Assembly: GCA_964644045.1 (NCBI GenBank)
Contig: CAZXUK010000001.1
Coordinates: 31,697 to 95,696 of the forward strand
DNA length: 64,000 nucleotides
Reading direction: 5' to 3'
Source: JAIOTG01 sp964644045
GTDB taxonomy: Bacteria; Patescibacteriota; Patescibacteriia; Patescibacteriales; JAGXOH01
The position numbers were made by a program, and so were the translations under genes. Below the pieces are notes generated by a model, which did no database searches, had not been told where the DNA came from, and saw only the letters and a program-made list of their open reading frames with translations. This document shows, one piece after another, positions 1 through 9,704 of this stretch (position 1 is the first letter of the stretch; every line of letters begins with the position of its first letter).

Positions 1-2117
1 TTTTCTTCTTCCAAAAAAATACTGAAACGGCCATCCCAAGTAGCTTTTTTCACATTAGTGGGGAAACCGGCCAAAATTTTTATCCGAGACAAAAGAGAAA
101 AATAATGATCCTTGGAAAGCTCTAAAAAGTCATGCAAAATTCCGTCTATTCTTAATCTTATTTTAACTTTGTTTTCCTCGGGTTCGACATGTATATCCCC
201 GGCATTACTTTTAATAGCGGTGGCCAGGATGATATTGATCATATCTTTGATGGGAATATTTTCTATTCGATCCTTGTCCACATCATTTATATTCATAGCC
301 ATTTCCCAACCCTGATCAAGATCCTTTTTTCTCAATTTAATCCCCCGACCAAAGGTCTTGGAAATAACAATATCATATAAAGTGTCTATATAATCGGTTT
401 TACCTATAACCCTGAAAACCTCGTCCAAACTGGTGGTTCCGTCCAGCACTTTTAAAACTCCGTCTTGAAGCATAGTAATCATACCGTTTTCTATGGCTTG
501 TTGAAGAATTTTAAAAGCCGGAGCATTTTCCGAGGCCAATTGTTTAATATTATCCGCCATGGTAAATATTTCGTAAATTCCGATTCTCCCTTTATAACCA
601 ATACCATTGCATTTTTCGCAACCTTGACCGACTTTATAAACAGTAGGCATCTCTTTAGGGGTTTCCACTCCGGCCTTGGGAGAAATTACCGCTAAAATTT
701 TTTCCACCTTTTCTTTTTCTTCCTCTCCCAATTCATGCTTTACCCGACAATTAGGACACAAACGACGCACCAATCTCTGTCCGATAATAGCGTTTATAGA
801 CGGAGTTAAAAAATAGGGCTTCACTCCGATATCAATTAAGCGGGGGATTACGCCGGATGAATCATTGGTATGGAGAGTGGATAAAACCAAATGGCCGGTT
901 AAACTGGCTTGAATGGCGATATCTGCGGTTTCCAAATCCCTAATTTCTCCCACCATTACTATATCCGGATCCTGCCGCAAAATAGAACGCAACCCCTTGG
1001 CGAAAGTATAATCCTTGCTTTTATCCACTTGACTCTGATTAATTCCTTCCAAGTGATATTCAATAGGGTTTTCCAAAGTAACAATTTTGGCTTCCGGATT
1101 ATTCAATTTTCTTAAAATGGCGTAAAGAGTGGTGGTTTTACCCGAACCGGTGGGACCGGTGGTTAAAAGCATACCATTGGGCTTTTTAATCTCCTTTTGT
1201 AAAATTTCATAGGCCTGGGGCATTAATCCCAATTCCTCAAAAGGTAAACTAATAGAACTGGAACGCAACAATCGCATTACCACACTTTCCCCATAATTAG
1301 TGGGCAGAAAAGAAGAACGGACCTCGATTTCTTCATCATCCAAAAAAATGGTATAACGTCCATCCTGGGGCCTGTCAGTAATATTTATTTTAACTCCGGC
1401 CAAAAGCTTCATTCGAGAAACTATCTTTTTCCATTTATCCTTATCTATTGTGGCGGCATCTTGAAGAACTCCGTCAATCCTTAAACGAACCTTGATCCCG
1501 TCTTCCTCCGCCTCAATATGAACATCACTGCAATCAGTTTTAATCCCGGTGGCCAAAATCAAAGTAACCACATCACTGATGTTTACCTTGTTTATTTTTT
1601 CATTTAAACTCTTATAATCTTTAATATCATCCCTGAATTTTTTTAAATCTTCTTCTTTAACTTCCACTCCTCCGGTAATATGTTTTACCTTGGGCAAACT
1701 CTCATAAATCTTTAAAGCATAATTCAAACTATGTTGAGAAACCAAATAAATCTTTGCTTCTACATTAACTTCTTCTTCCAGCTCTTTTTTTAAGTCCTCC
1801 ACCTCTTTTCTATCAGGTTTAACGGTGGCCAAACGCGCCCTCTTTCCGTCATAAAAAAAACATACCGTTTGTAATTTACGGGCTCTTTCCTCTTTGATTA
1901 AAGATAAAGCTTCCGGGCTCAAAGGAAAACCTACAAGATTGATATAAGGATAACCCAAAGACTGGGCTCGTCCCTGAGCTCGCCTTTCCAGTTCCTTGAG
2001 TTTTATCTCTTGTTGTTTTTTCTGAAATTTACCCTGAGTGCTTTCTTCCTCAACTTCTTCGCCCTTAGAAGCTTTAATCAGATTTTCCACGGATTGAAAA
2101 CCGTTGTCATCCCCCAT
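1..2117 (-). CDS. GspE/PilB-like pilus assembly ATPase with duplicated ATPase unit (3' end outside window)
   Basis: The frame is open from an ATG at 2117 to the window edge (705 codons seen), so the gene is partial. A charged N-terminal domain of about 150 residues is followed by a type II secretion/type IV pilus ATPase. Seen are a Walker A GPTGSGKTTT at residues 321-330, an aspartate/histidine-box region and a four-cysteine zinc site (CPNC then CEKC) before GRIGIYE. After residue about 590 the protein starts again: GDIHVEPEEN and RLRIDGILHD near residue 640 match SDVHIEAEED and RLRIDGVLQD of the first unit. The family powers pilus extension from the inner membrane face. A membrane-protein gene starts 14 bases upstream, probably in the same operon. 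Confidence in family is high; whether the second unit is a full ATPase cannot be seen. Confidence 0.9.
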   Translation of the reverse strand, partial: MGDDNGFQSVENLIKASKGEEVEEESTQGKFQKKQQEIKLKELERRAQGRAQSLGYPYINLVGFPLSPEALSLIKEERARKLQTVCFFYDGKRARLATVKPDRKEVEDLKKELEEEVNVEAKIYLVSQHSLNYALKIYESLPKVKHITGGVEVKEEDLKKFRDDIKDYKSLNEKINKVNISDVVTLILATGIKTDCSDVHIEAEEDGIKVRLRIDGVLQDAATIDKDKWKKIVSRMKLLAGVKINITDRPQDGRYTIFLDDEEIEVRSSFLPTNYGESVVMRLLRSSSISLPFEELGLMPQAYEILQKEIKKPNGMLLTTGPTGSGKTTTLYAILRKLNNPEAKIVTLENPIEYHLEGINQSQVDKSKDYTFAKGLRSILRQDPDIVMVGEIRDLETADIAIQASLTGHLVLSTLHTNDSSGVIPRLIDIGVKPYFLTPSINAIIGQRLVRRLCPNCRVKHELGEEEKEKVEKILAVISPKAGVETPKEMPTVYKVGQGCEKCNGIGYKGRIGIYEIFTMADNIKQLASENAPAFKILQQAIENGMITMLQDGVLKVLDGTTSLDEVFRVIGKTDYIDTLYDIVISKTFGRGIKLRKKDLDQGWEMAMNINDVDKDRIENIPIKDMINIILATAIKSNAGDIHVEPEENKVKIRLRIDGILHDFLELSKDHYFSLLSRIKILAGFPTNVKKATWDGRFSIFLEEE

Positions 2118-2131
2118 AAAATAATTTTGTC

Positions 2132-3133
2132 TTATTTCTTAATTTGAGAAGCCAACCTTAAAATTTTGCTTAAACCGCCCTGAGAAGAATTGAGTTTAAC
2201 AAAAAAATCCGTCCATGCCACAATCCGAAAAGCGCTTAAAGCCGCTCCTGCCACAGCCACAAAAATCGCCAAAATCAAAACCCCGATGACAAAAATCCAA
2301 AAACCCAACAAAGCGCCGGAATAAAGCAAAAGAAGGTTTAAAATTAATAAAATCGGAAGAGAAATAATAAAAGAAACCACCAAAATAAGCAAACTAACAA
2401 TAAAAGAAATAATAAAAAGTATAAAGGCCATTTCCACGCTAACCAACCAATTTTTAGCAAATAAGCTAAAGGCATTCCTGATAGCTTGGGAAAAACTGTT
2501 CTTTTCTATTACTATATAACAAATAGCGAATTTGGCGATAAAAGCCAAAATTAAAGCCAGGGGCACAAAAATGATAAACAGGATCATATTTAAAACCAAT
2601 ATCTTTACCTCTAAAGAAGTATAAGCAACATAAAATATCAAAAAGCTTAAACACAAAAAAATAGAATAAAGCAAAACTTTGATTATAATATTAATGAAAA
2701 AAACCGGCCAAAAACTCTTGATGCCGGCCTCCACCCCTTCTTGGATTCCGGGTTCGTCTTTGGTTTTATTTTTCAAAAACCGGGAAGAATTATTTACTAA
2801 ACCGATCTGGGAAATCACGGTTAACCAGACCAAAAAACAAAATAAAGCCAAAATAATCAAAAAAATGGCCAACATTATTACCATGGAAACCGGCTCGGTT
2901 TTAAACAAATTAATAAAATTGAAAAAAGCGCTACCACTTAGAATTCCGGTTTCTTTAATGGACTGTAAATTGTTTACAAATCTTTGAATAAAAACCCCGT
3001 CAATTTTATTAAACAATATTTCCAACTCCAAAAAACTCCCCAAAAAAGCGGCGAAAAAACCAAAAAACCATAAATGTTTACGCTTCCAAATCATTTGAAA
3101 GCTCTCTTTTAAAATATTACGATATAAGGTCAT
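2132..3133 (-). CDS. polytopic membrane protein of unknown function
   Basis: A 333-residue protein rich in long hydrophobic stretches. I count about six membrane segments, with one N-terminal after MTLYRN and a dense set in the second half. I placed the start at 3133 because AGGAG lies 11 bases upstream, although a TTG 21 bases earlier keeps the frame open. No catalytic motif is visible. It sits directly upstream of the pilus ATPase and may be cotranscribed with it. The architecture recalls the glycerophosphodiester phosphodiesterase membrane-domain type of proteins that are common in this radiation, but that is only a resemblance. Confidence 0.75.
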   Translation of the reverse strand: MTLYRNILKESFQMIWKRKHLWFFGFFAAFLGSFLELEILFNKIDGVFIQRFVNNLQSIKETGILSGSAFFNFINLFKTEPVSMVIMLAIFLIILALFCFLVWLTVISQIGLVNNSSRFLKNKTKDEPGIQEGVEAGIKSFWPVFFINIIIKVLLYSIFLCLSFLIFYVAYTSLEVKILVLNMILFIIFVPLALILAFIAKFAICYIVIEKNSFSQAIRNAFSLFAKNWLVSVEMAFILFIISFIVSLLILVVSFIISLPILLILNLLLLYSGALLGFWIFVIGVLILAIFVAVAGAALSAFRIVAWTDFFVKLNSSQGGLSKILRLASQIKK

Positions 3134-3267
3134 ATTTATTATCACTCCTGACAAACCAAACTTTGCTTTATCAGAAGAATAGAGTTCTAAATTTTATTAT
3201 TATTATTATAACATATTTTTAAAAAATAAAAAACAACCTTTGCGTTGTTTTAAAGATAAACAAAAAT

Positions 3268-3294
3268 AAAACCCCGGATTCAAACCGGGGTTTT
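3268..3294 (-). terminator. intrinsic terminator after khpA
   Basis: AAAACCCCGG and CCGGGGTTTT form a 10-bp stem with a 7-base loop and an A/T tail, just past the khpA stop on the minus strand. It probably ends the rpsP-khpA transcript. Confidence 0.75.
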
Positions 3295-3312
3295 ATCTAT
3301 AAAAATACTTTT

Positions 3313-3657
3313 TTATATTTTTAGGTCTTCCACTGAAGAAGTGTCCACTTCTTCAGATCCAGAATTGGAGCCACCAGAATTGGAACCTTCTTGATTTTGA
3401 CCCTGATTAGGATCATAGATCTTTAGATTAACCCTGGCGTTGTTTTTGGCTCCCACAATTTTCAACAGGGTCCTGATAGCTTGGGCGGTTTGACCTTTGC
3501 GGCCAATCACATTACCCATGTCTTCTGGGTCAACCTTTAAAGTTAAAAGGACGCCCATTTCGTCCACCGCTCTTTCTACCGAAACTTGATCCGGCTTAGT
3601 AACAATGGACTTCACAATAGTTTCCAGGAATTCTTTGTCTTGTACTACATCTGCCAT
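3313..3657 (-). CDS. khpA: KH-domain RNA-binding protein KhpA (YlqC)
   Basis: The 114-residue protein carries a single KH fold with the RNA-binding loop GRKG in NVIGRKGQTAQAIRTLL (about residues 49-65). In other bacteria KhpA binds RNA together with KhpB and influences cell division and small-RNA function. It lies directly downstream of rpsP, the classic rpsP-ylqC order. The C-terminal 30 residues are a Gln/Gly/Ser-rich tail that standard KhpA (about 75-80 residues) lacks. A terminator follows the gene. Confidence 0.9.
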   Translation of the reverse strand: MADVVQDKEFLETIVKSIVTKPDQVSVERAVDEMGVLLTLKVDPEDMGNVIGRKGQTAQAIRTLLKIVGAKNNARVNLKIYDPNQGQNQEGSNSGGSNSGSEEVDTSSVEDLKI

Positions 3658-3756
3658 AAATACTTTTTCTCTTTTAAATTTGAGGGAACAAATTCAAAAG
3701 ATTTTTTATTAATTTATTATTTCCGGTCGCGTTGACTAAACGCGACTTGATAATTT

Positions 3757-4233
3757 TTATTTTTCCTGCTCGTTTTCTTCACTTTCTTTTTTGCTGTTTT
3801 CTTCCTTTGCGGACTCTTCTGTCTTCTTTTCCTGTTCAGCTCCTGCCTCGGTCTCTTCTTTGTTTTTTTCAACTTCTTTTTCACTTTCCGGCCCTTTTTC
3901 ACCCTCCGAAGATCTTTCTTCAATTACGGATTCCTTGGTTTTCTCTTTTGACTCTTCTTTTTTCTTTTTTTTATTTTTGCTGGCCTTAACTTTTTCTCCC
4001 TTAATAATACCTTGGGAAATCAACAAATTATTTACTGTAGGAGAAGTTTTGGCCCCTTTGTTTAACCAATATTTTACTTGTTCGGTTTTAACTTGTAAAT
4101 CTTTGGTGTGAGGATTATAGGAGCCCAAAAATTCCAAACTTCGGGAGCGAGGAATTCTGGCTTTTTCGGATACAACCATCCGATACATAGGCCTGTTTCT
4201 TTTACCGGTTCGTGATAATCTAATAGTCAACAT
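3757..4233 (-). CDS. rpsP: 30S ribosomal protein S16 with long charged C-terminal tail
   Basis: The first 85 residues are a typical S16 (MLTIRLSRTGKRNRPMYRMV, then LEFLGSYNPH). This protein of the small subunit helps 16S rRNA assembly. The usual length is 80-90 residues; here about 70 more follow, made almost only of Lys, Glu and Ser. Such a tail is likely disordered. The gene is followed by khpA after about 100 bases. The same kind of tail, at the other end, is seen on L19 in this window. Confidence 0.95.
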   Translation of the reverse strand: MLTIRLSRTGKRNRPMYRMVVSEKARIPRSRSLEFLGSYNPHTKDLQVKTEQVKYWLNKGAKTSPTVNNLLISQGIIKGEKVKASKNKKKKKEESKEKTKESVIEERSSEGEKGPESEKEVEKNKEETEAGAEQEKKTEESAKEENSKKESEENEQEK

Positions 4234-4413
4234 TTTTACTGCTAATTAAGCAACATCAACTTTTCTCTTTTTTCAAAAATGTAAATGTCACCTAAAAAAT
4301 TAATTTAATCTTATTTAATTAGTAAGAATAATAACTTAATTCAGATTATAAGTCAAGGGCAAAAAAGAAAAAATTTTATTTATTTTTTAAGCGATTTCTT
4401 AAAAAAAACAACC

Positions 4414-4441
4414 TTGTTTTTAATAAATTCTATGTTATAAT
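4414..4441 (+). promoter_or_regulatory. sigma70-type promoter for the MacAB-like operon
   Basis: TTGTTT and TATAAT are separated by 16 bases, about 20 bases upstream of the adaptor gene start. The short distance suggests a short leader. Confidence 0.55.
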
Positions 4442-4460
4442 AAGCTCTATAAATCAATAA

Positions 4461-6368
4461 ATGTTTTATATGACCAAGAAAATTATTATAATAGCCGTAA
4501 TTGTTTTATTGGTAGGCGGGGGAGTCTCCTATTTTTTTCTTTTTTCCCAAGAGAAAACAGCTAATTACGAAACCGCGCAAGCGAAAAAAACGGATTTAAG
4601 ACAAACTGTCCGGGAAACCGGAAAAGTAAAAGCTAATAAGGAAATCGAGCTTAGTTTTGGCCAAGGAGGAAAATTACACAAACTCTGGGTTGAAACGGGA
4701 GACAAAATTACTGCCACCCAGACCTTAGCCGAACTTGACTATACTGATTTAGAAATCCAAAAACAAGAGGCTGAAGCCAATTTAAGGGCCGCTCAGGCCA
4801 AATTGGCCAAATTACAAGCCGGAGAAAAGAAAGAAAACATTGAAGTAATAGAAAAACAAGAAAAACAAGCGGAAAAAGAATACCGTTCAGCCCTAAACAG
4901 CCTGAAAGAAACCAAAAAAAGCGCTCAAAACAGTATTGACCAAGCAGAAGAAAATTTATACAACCTGCAAAATGATGATCCCGACACCTTAACCGGCTAT
5001 GAGCAATCCATACAAACAGCCCAAGACAGTTTGGAAAAAACCAAAGAAAGCTATAAACAAAGCATTGAAAAAAACCAAGAACTGGCTCTGTCAACCATCA
5101 ACCATTCTTTGGCCGTAATTAATACCGCTTTAGATGAAATTGACGAAATTATAAATGACAAGGATCTGGAAAGATTAGGATTGTTGGGAGCAAAAAATCC
5201 AAGCAATTTAGATAAAACCAAAAATCTTTATAAAGAAAGCCTTAGTTTAAAAACAAATTCTCAAGAAAGCTACGATCAAGCTTATTTAAACTCAACAGAA
5301 GAAAATCTAAATCAAGCTTTAACTGATGCTCTCGCGGCAACTAACAAAACCATGGAGGCTCTGAATTATTGTTATAAAACCCTGGAAGACTCTGTAACCT
5401 CTCCGAATTTTACCACTACTCAACTGAACGATTACAAAACTATTATAGACGGACAAATTACCACGATTAACTCCGGTATTAATTCTTTACAAAATATTAA
5501 ACATTCCCTGGAAAGCGCTTATATCTCTTATGACTTAAACATAGCCAGCGCGGAAAATAATTTAAAAGGAGCTCAAACCAATCTAGAGGATGCGATCAGA
5601 GAAGCTGAAAACACCCTGGAAAGCGCCCGGATTAACGGAGAACAAAATATAACCACAGCCCAAAACCAGGTCCAATCAACGCTCCAAGCCTGGGAAGTGG
5701 CCAAAAGCAAACTAAAACAAATTAAAGCCTCTACCAGACAAGAAGATATAGAGCTGGCCCAAGCCGAAGTGGAGCGGGCCCGGGCCAATATAACGCTTTT
5801 GGAGGATAAAATAGCCAAAAGCGTTATAAAGGCTCCTTTTAACGGACAAATTACCCGAATAAACTATGAAGAAGGAGAACAAATTCCGCCCAATTCGCCG
5901 GTCCTTAAAGTTTTAAACGAAGCCAATCACAAAATAGAAGTGGATATCTCCGAGGTGGATATCGCCAAAGTCAATTTAAACGATAATGTTACCATAACCC
6001 TGGATGCTTTTGGAGAAAAAGAAAAATTTCAAGGCGAGGTTCATTCCGTTGATCCGGCGGAAACTATTATTCAAGATGTTGTTTATTATGAAGTAACTAT
6101 CTATTTTACCGAATCGGAAAATAAACTAAAAAAAATTAAACCGGGAATGACCGCCAATATTACTATTCATACCGACCAAAAAAACAATGTATTGGCCATA
6201 CCAAGCAGGGCGGTTATAAAAAAAGAGAAAGGAAAAATAGTCAGAGTTTTAAAAGAAGGCGAATCAAAAGAAAAAAAGGTGAAAACCGGACTGCGGGGAG
6301 ATAATGGGATGACTGAAATAGTCAGCGGCCTGGAAGGAGGAGAAGAAATAATAACTTATATAGAATAA
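4461..6368 (+). CDS. MacA-like periplasmic adaptor (HlyD/RND membrane fusion family)
   Basis: One N-terminal membrane anchor (IIIIAVIVLLVGGGVSYFFLF) is followed by a split biotinyl-lipoyl domain (KTDLRQTVRETGKVKANKE, later IKAPFNGQITRINYEEGEQI). A beta-barrel and a C-terminal domain come last. Between the lipoyl halves lies an unusually long coiled-coil hairpin, roughly residues 90-455. In diderm bacteria such adaptors connect MacB to an outer-membrane channel; Patescibacteria are thought to lack one, so the coil may span the cell wall or an S-layer. The second Met, at 4470, is an equally good start. Genes for the matching ATPase and two permeases follow directly. Confidence 0.85.
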   Translation: MFYMTKKIIIIAVIVLLVGGGVSYFFLFSQEKTANYETAQAKKTDLRQTVRETGKVKANKEIELSFGQGGKLHKLWVETGDKITATQTLAELDYTDLEIQKQEAEANLRAAQAKLAKLQAGEKKENIEVIEKQEKQAEKEYRSALNSLKETKKSAQNSIDQAEENLYNLQNDDPDTLTGYEQSIQTAQDSLEKTKESYKQSIEKNQELALSTINHSLAVINTALDEIDEIINDKDLERLGLLGAKNPSNLDKTKNLYKESLSLKTNSQESYDQAYLNSTEENLNQALTDALAATNKTMEALNYCYKTLEDSVTSPNFTTTQLNDYKTIIDGQITTINSGINSLQNIKHSLESAYISYDLNIASAENNLKGAQTNLEDAIREAENTLESARINGEQNITTAQNQVQSTLQAWEVAKSKLKQIKASTRQEDIELAQAEVERARANITLLEDKIAKSVIKAPFNGQITRINYEEGEQIPPNSPVLKVLNEANHKIEVDISEVDIAKVNLNDNVTITLDAFGEKEKFQGEVHSVDPAETIIQDVVYYEVTIYFTESENKLKKIKPGMTANITIHTDQKNNVLAIPSRAVIKKEKGKIVRVLKEGESKEKKVKTGLRGDNGMTEIVSGLEGGEEIITYIE

Positions 6369-6398
6369 AAAACATTAAAAGCTCTGCGACTCTCCTTT

Positions 6399-7070
6399 AT
6401 GAGTCATTTAATTGAAATTCAAAACCTAAAAAAAGAATACCGCAATGAAGAATTGGTAACCAAAGTCTTAAAAGGGCTTACTTTTAATATTGACAAGGGA
6501 GAATTTCTCTCCATTATGGGCCCTTCCGGCTCGGGTAAATCCACTCTTATGCATATTTTGGGGCTTTTGGAAAGACCTACTTCCGGGAATTACAAATTTG
6601 AAACCGAAGATGTCAGTAATTTAAACGACAAGCAATCCGCTTATCTGCGCAACAAAAAAATAGGTTTTATGTTTCAAAATTTTAATCTTCTTCCCCGGTT
6701 GTCGGTTTTAGAAAATGTTAAACTCCCATTAACTTATTCCGAAAACAAAAAAAATCTTGCGGAAAAAGCCAAAAAAGTTTTGGAAAGCGTGGGACTCGAG
6801 GAAAGAATACATTATTTTCCCAACCAAATCTCCGGAGGGCAAAAACAAAGAGTGGCCATTGCCCGCGCTTTAGTAAACAATCCTTCGGTAATTTTCGCCG
6901 ACGAACCCACAGGAAACCTGGATTCCAAATCCAGCACGCAAATTATGGAAATTCTTGCCCGCTTGAACAAAGAAGGCAATACCATTATTCTGGTTACTCA
7001 TGATCCTCGAACAGCTAAATATTCCAAAAGAGTGATTAAAATAAAAGACGGCCAACTTTCAAATAAATAA
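6399..7070 (+). CDS. ABC transporter ATPase, MacB/LolD type
   Basis: The 223-residue ATPase is complete: Walker A GPSGSGKST near residue 41, Q-loop MFQNFNLLP, signature SGGQKQRVAIARAL, Walker B VIFADEPTGNLDS and H-loop VTHD. The sequence type matches the stand-alone ATPases that pair with FtsX-like permeases. It lies between the adaptor gene and two permease genes with gaps of about 30 bases, so it should power that exporter. Confidence 0.92.
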   Translation: MSHLIEIQNLKKEYRNEELVTKVLKGLTFNIDKGEFLSIMGPSGSGKSTLMHILGLLERPTSGNYKFETEDVSNLNDKQSAYLRNKKIGFMFQNFNLLPRLSVLENVKLPLTYSENKKNLAEKAKKVLESVGLEERIHYFPNQISGGQKQRVAIARALVNNPSVIFADEPTGNLDSKSSTQIMEILARLNKEGNTIILVTHDPRTAKYSKRVIKIKDGQLSNK

Positions 7071-7095
7071 CTTTGAGGATTCTTCTTAAAATAAA

Positions 7096-8340
7096 ATGTT
7101 TCCGCTTCTAAAACAATATTTAAAAACTTCTTTTACTTCCATATTTCATAATAAAGTCAGGAGTTTTTTAACTATGTTGGGAATTATTATAGGAGTGGCC
7201 GCGGTTATAATTATTATGGCGATCGGCTCGGGGGCTCAAAGTTTGATACTTTCCGAAATAAAAACCCTGGGGACCAATAAAGTGGGGGTTTTCCCGGGAA
7301 AATCGGAAGACAGCGGTCCTCCCACTTCCGCCATGGGCATAGTTATTACCACTCTTACTTATAAAGACGCTTTGGCCATAAAAGAAAAAATCAAGGAAGT
7401 AAAAGAAGTGGTGGCTTACAGCAATGAAAGCAGCAACACTTATTGGAGAGGGAGTAGTTATTCCACCACCATTAAGGGTTGTACCACCGGATATTTAACA
7501 GTGGATGATGCCGAGGTTGCCCAAGGACGCTTTTTTACCAAAAAACAGGAAAAGGATATTTCCAAAGTGGCGGTTTTGGGACACACGGTAAAAAAAGAAT
7601 TATTCGGCAACTCTCAAGCGATCGGAGAAACAATCAAAATTCAAAATCACCCCTTTAAAATAATAGGAGTTATGAAAGAGCAAGGAACAGTGGCCTTTCA
7701 GGATTATGATGATCAAATTTTAGTGCCCATTAAAACCATGCAAAAAACAATCAAGGGAGTTGATTATGTGGATATGATACGAGCGGAAGTAGAAAAAGGG
7801 GAAATAAAAAAAGGAAAAGAAAAAATCGAATTGCTTTTACGGGACAGGCATGATATTGAGGACCCCAGTGGCCGGAATGATGACTTTACCGTCCGCAGTT
7901 CCCAGGAAGCCCTGGATATAATTACTACCGTAACCAACGCCTTAAAATATTTTTTAACCGCCATGGCCGCTCTTTCTCTTTTGGTGGGAGGAATAGGAAT
8001 TATGAACATAATGCTGGTTAATGTAACCGAGAGAACCAAGGAAATAGGTCTGCGTAAAGCAGTGGGCGCGAACAATCAGAATATTTTAGGACAATTCTTA
8101 ATAGAAACTATGATCATTACTCTGGTGGGAGGTATCATAGGAATAATTATAGGTATAATTATTTCTTTTTTGGTTTCGGTGATTATTAAAAATCTGGGTT
8201 ACTATTGGGAATTTTCCGTTTCTTTATTATCTATAATTTCCGGTTTGGGAGTAGCCACCGGCATCGGATTGATCTTCGGGCTTTATCCGGCCCAAAAGGC
8301 CTCTCGCCTCACTCCCTTAGAGGCCCTAAGATATGAATAA
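7096..8340 (+). CDS. MacB-like ABC permease (MacB_PCD plus FtsX domain), first copy
   Basis: The 414-residue protein has one N-terminal membrane helix (FLTMLGIIIGVAAVIIIMAIGSGA), a large extracytoplasmic MacB_PCD domain, and three C-terminal helices of the FtsX fold with the conserved ERTKEIGLRKAVGA loop. It ends with GLYPAQKASRLTPLEALRYE, typical for the family. Together with the next gene it should form a heterodimeric mechanotransmission transporter driven by the ATPase upstream. Substrate unknown; lipids, peptides and lipoproteins are known for relatives. Confidence 0.9.
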   Translation: MFPLLKQYLKTSFTSIFHNKVRSFLTMLGIIIGVAAVIIIMAIGSGAQSLILSEIKTLGTNKVGVFPGKSEDSGPPTSAMGIVITTLTYKDALAIKEKIKEVKEVVAYSNESSNTYWRGSSYSTTIKGCTTGYLTVDDAEVAQGRFFTKKQEKDISKVAVLGHTVKKELFGNSQAIGETIKIQNHPFKIIGVMKEQGTVAFQDYDDQILVPIKTMQKTIKGVDYVDMIRAEVEKGEIKKGKEKIELLLRDRHDIEDPSGRNDDFTVRSSQEALDIITTVTNALKYFLTAMAALSLLVGGIGIMNIMLVNVTERTKEIGLRKAVGANNQNILGQFLIETMIITLVGGIIGIIIGIIISFLVSVIIKNLGYYWEFSVSLLSIISGLGVATGIGLIFGLYPAQKASRLTPLEALRYE

Positions 8341-8356
8341 TTCCTAAAAACTGAAT

Positions 8357-9643
8357 ATGAATTTTTCCACCCTGATAAAAACTTCTTTAATGTCCTTAAA
8401 AGCCAATAAATTGAGAACCGGCTTAACCGTGTTGGGAATTGTTATTGGGATCGCCGCTATTATAATCGTCTTTTCGGCCGGCGCTGCGATCGAGGAATTG
8501 ATTTTATCCGAAGTGCAGTCTTTCGGAAGTGATATTATAGAAACAGAAATAAAGATCCCCACGGACAAAAAAGGATTGGCCGGCGAACAACAGTCCGCCG
8601 CCAGCTTGGTTACCGGCGCTCAAGTAACCACCCTAACCCTAAAAGACATGAAGGATATTAATAAACTTCCGAATATTGAAGAGGGTTACTCCGGAGTTAT
8701 GAATCAAAAGCAGGTCAGTTATCTGAATGAAAGGAAAAAAATCTTTCTCTTGGGAACTAATGCCAGTTATACCAGAGTCGACAAAAGCGAGGTCGATAAA
8801 GGGCGCTTTTTTACGGAAAATGAAAATGAATCTTTAGCTGAAGTGGCGGTAATAGGAAACAAGGTCAAAAAAGATCTTTTTGGACCTTCCCGAGCAATAG
8901 GGGAAAAAATTTCCATCGGAAACTCCAAGTTTAAAATAATCGGGGTAATGAAAGAAAGGGGTTCGGTTTTAACTTTAAATTTTGATGAATATATTTATAT
9001 TCCCGTTAAAACGCTCCAGAAAAAAATGATGGGCATAGATTATGTTGTTTACATGGTACACAAAGTAAATAATATGGAAAAGGCGAATAAAACCGCGGAC
9101 AAAATACGGGCAATTTTAAGAGATAATCACAATATCAAACCGGAATACAATGAAGAAACCGGAAAAGTGGAAACTAACCGAGATGATTTCCGAGTGATAA
9201 CCATGCAAGAAATGATGGATATGTTAAATATTATTACCGAGGCCTTGACTTTTCTTCTTTTGGCCATTGTGGCAATCTCTTTGGTAGTGGGAGGAGTGGG
9301 TATTATGAATATAATGTATGTAATTGTAAACGAAAGAACCGGTGAGATCGGCTTGCGCAAATCAGTGGGAGCTCAAAAAAAAGATATTTTAATACAATTT
9401 TTGATCGAATCTTCTTTAATCACTGTTTTGGGAGGAATTTTGGGAATTTTGGTGGGAATAGGAGCTTCCTATTTAATTTATTGGGGGGCTAACTCTTTTG
9501 GGGTGGATTGGAGTTTTGTCATTCCTTTAAAAGCTTATTTCACCGCTTTGGTTTTTTCCTTGGTTTTCGGAATAATATTCGGGCTTTATCCGGCCCAAAA
9601 AGCGGCCAATCTGGATCCGATCACGGCCCTAAGATTGGAATGA
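8357..9643 (+). CDS. MacB-like ABC permease, second copy
   Basis: A 428-residue paralog of the preceding permease with the same layout: one N-terminal helix, MacB_PCD domain with a DKGRFFTENE motif, three C-terminal helices, the NERTGEIGLRKSVGA loop and GLYPAQKAANLDPITALRLE at the end. It starts 16 bases after the first copy. Two different permeases in one operon suggest a heterodimer and not the MacB homodimer. The gene ends in TGA, one of the reasons to read the standard bacterial code here. Confidence 0.9.
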   Translation: MNFSTLIKTSLMSLKANKLRTGLTVLGIVIGIAAIIIVFSAGAAIEELILSEVQSFGSDIIETEIKIPTDKKGLAGEQQSAASLVTGAQVTTLTLKDMKDINKLPNIEEGYSGVMNQKQVSYLNERKKIFLLGTNASYTRVDKSEVDKGRFFTENENESLAEVAVIGNKVKKDLFGPSRAIGEKISIGNSKFKIIGVMKERGSVLTLNFDEYIYIPVKTLQKKMMGIDYVVYMVHKVNNMEKANKTADKIRAILRDNHNIKPEYNEETGKVETNRDDFRVITMQEMMDMLNIITEALTFLLLAIVAISLVVGGVGIMNIMYVIVNERTGEIGLRKSVGAQKKDILIQFLIESSLITVLGGILGILVGIGASYLIYWGANSFGVDWSFVIPLKAYFTALVFSLVFGIIFGLYPAQKAANLDPITALRLE

Positions 9644-9704
9644 CCAAATTTGGGAATTATGACTTTTTATGATAAAATAAAAATATTTAAATTCATTAAT
9701 AAAT

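Noticed and set aside
3717..3989. Lys-rich and Phe-rich ORFs on both strands
   Set aside because: They are shadows of the low-complexity tail of S16.
8357..9643. Recoding of TGA as glycine
   Set aside because: TGA ends this and other genes at the expected family length, so the standard bacterial code applies.
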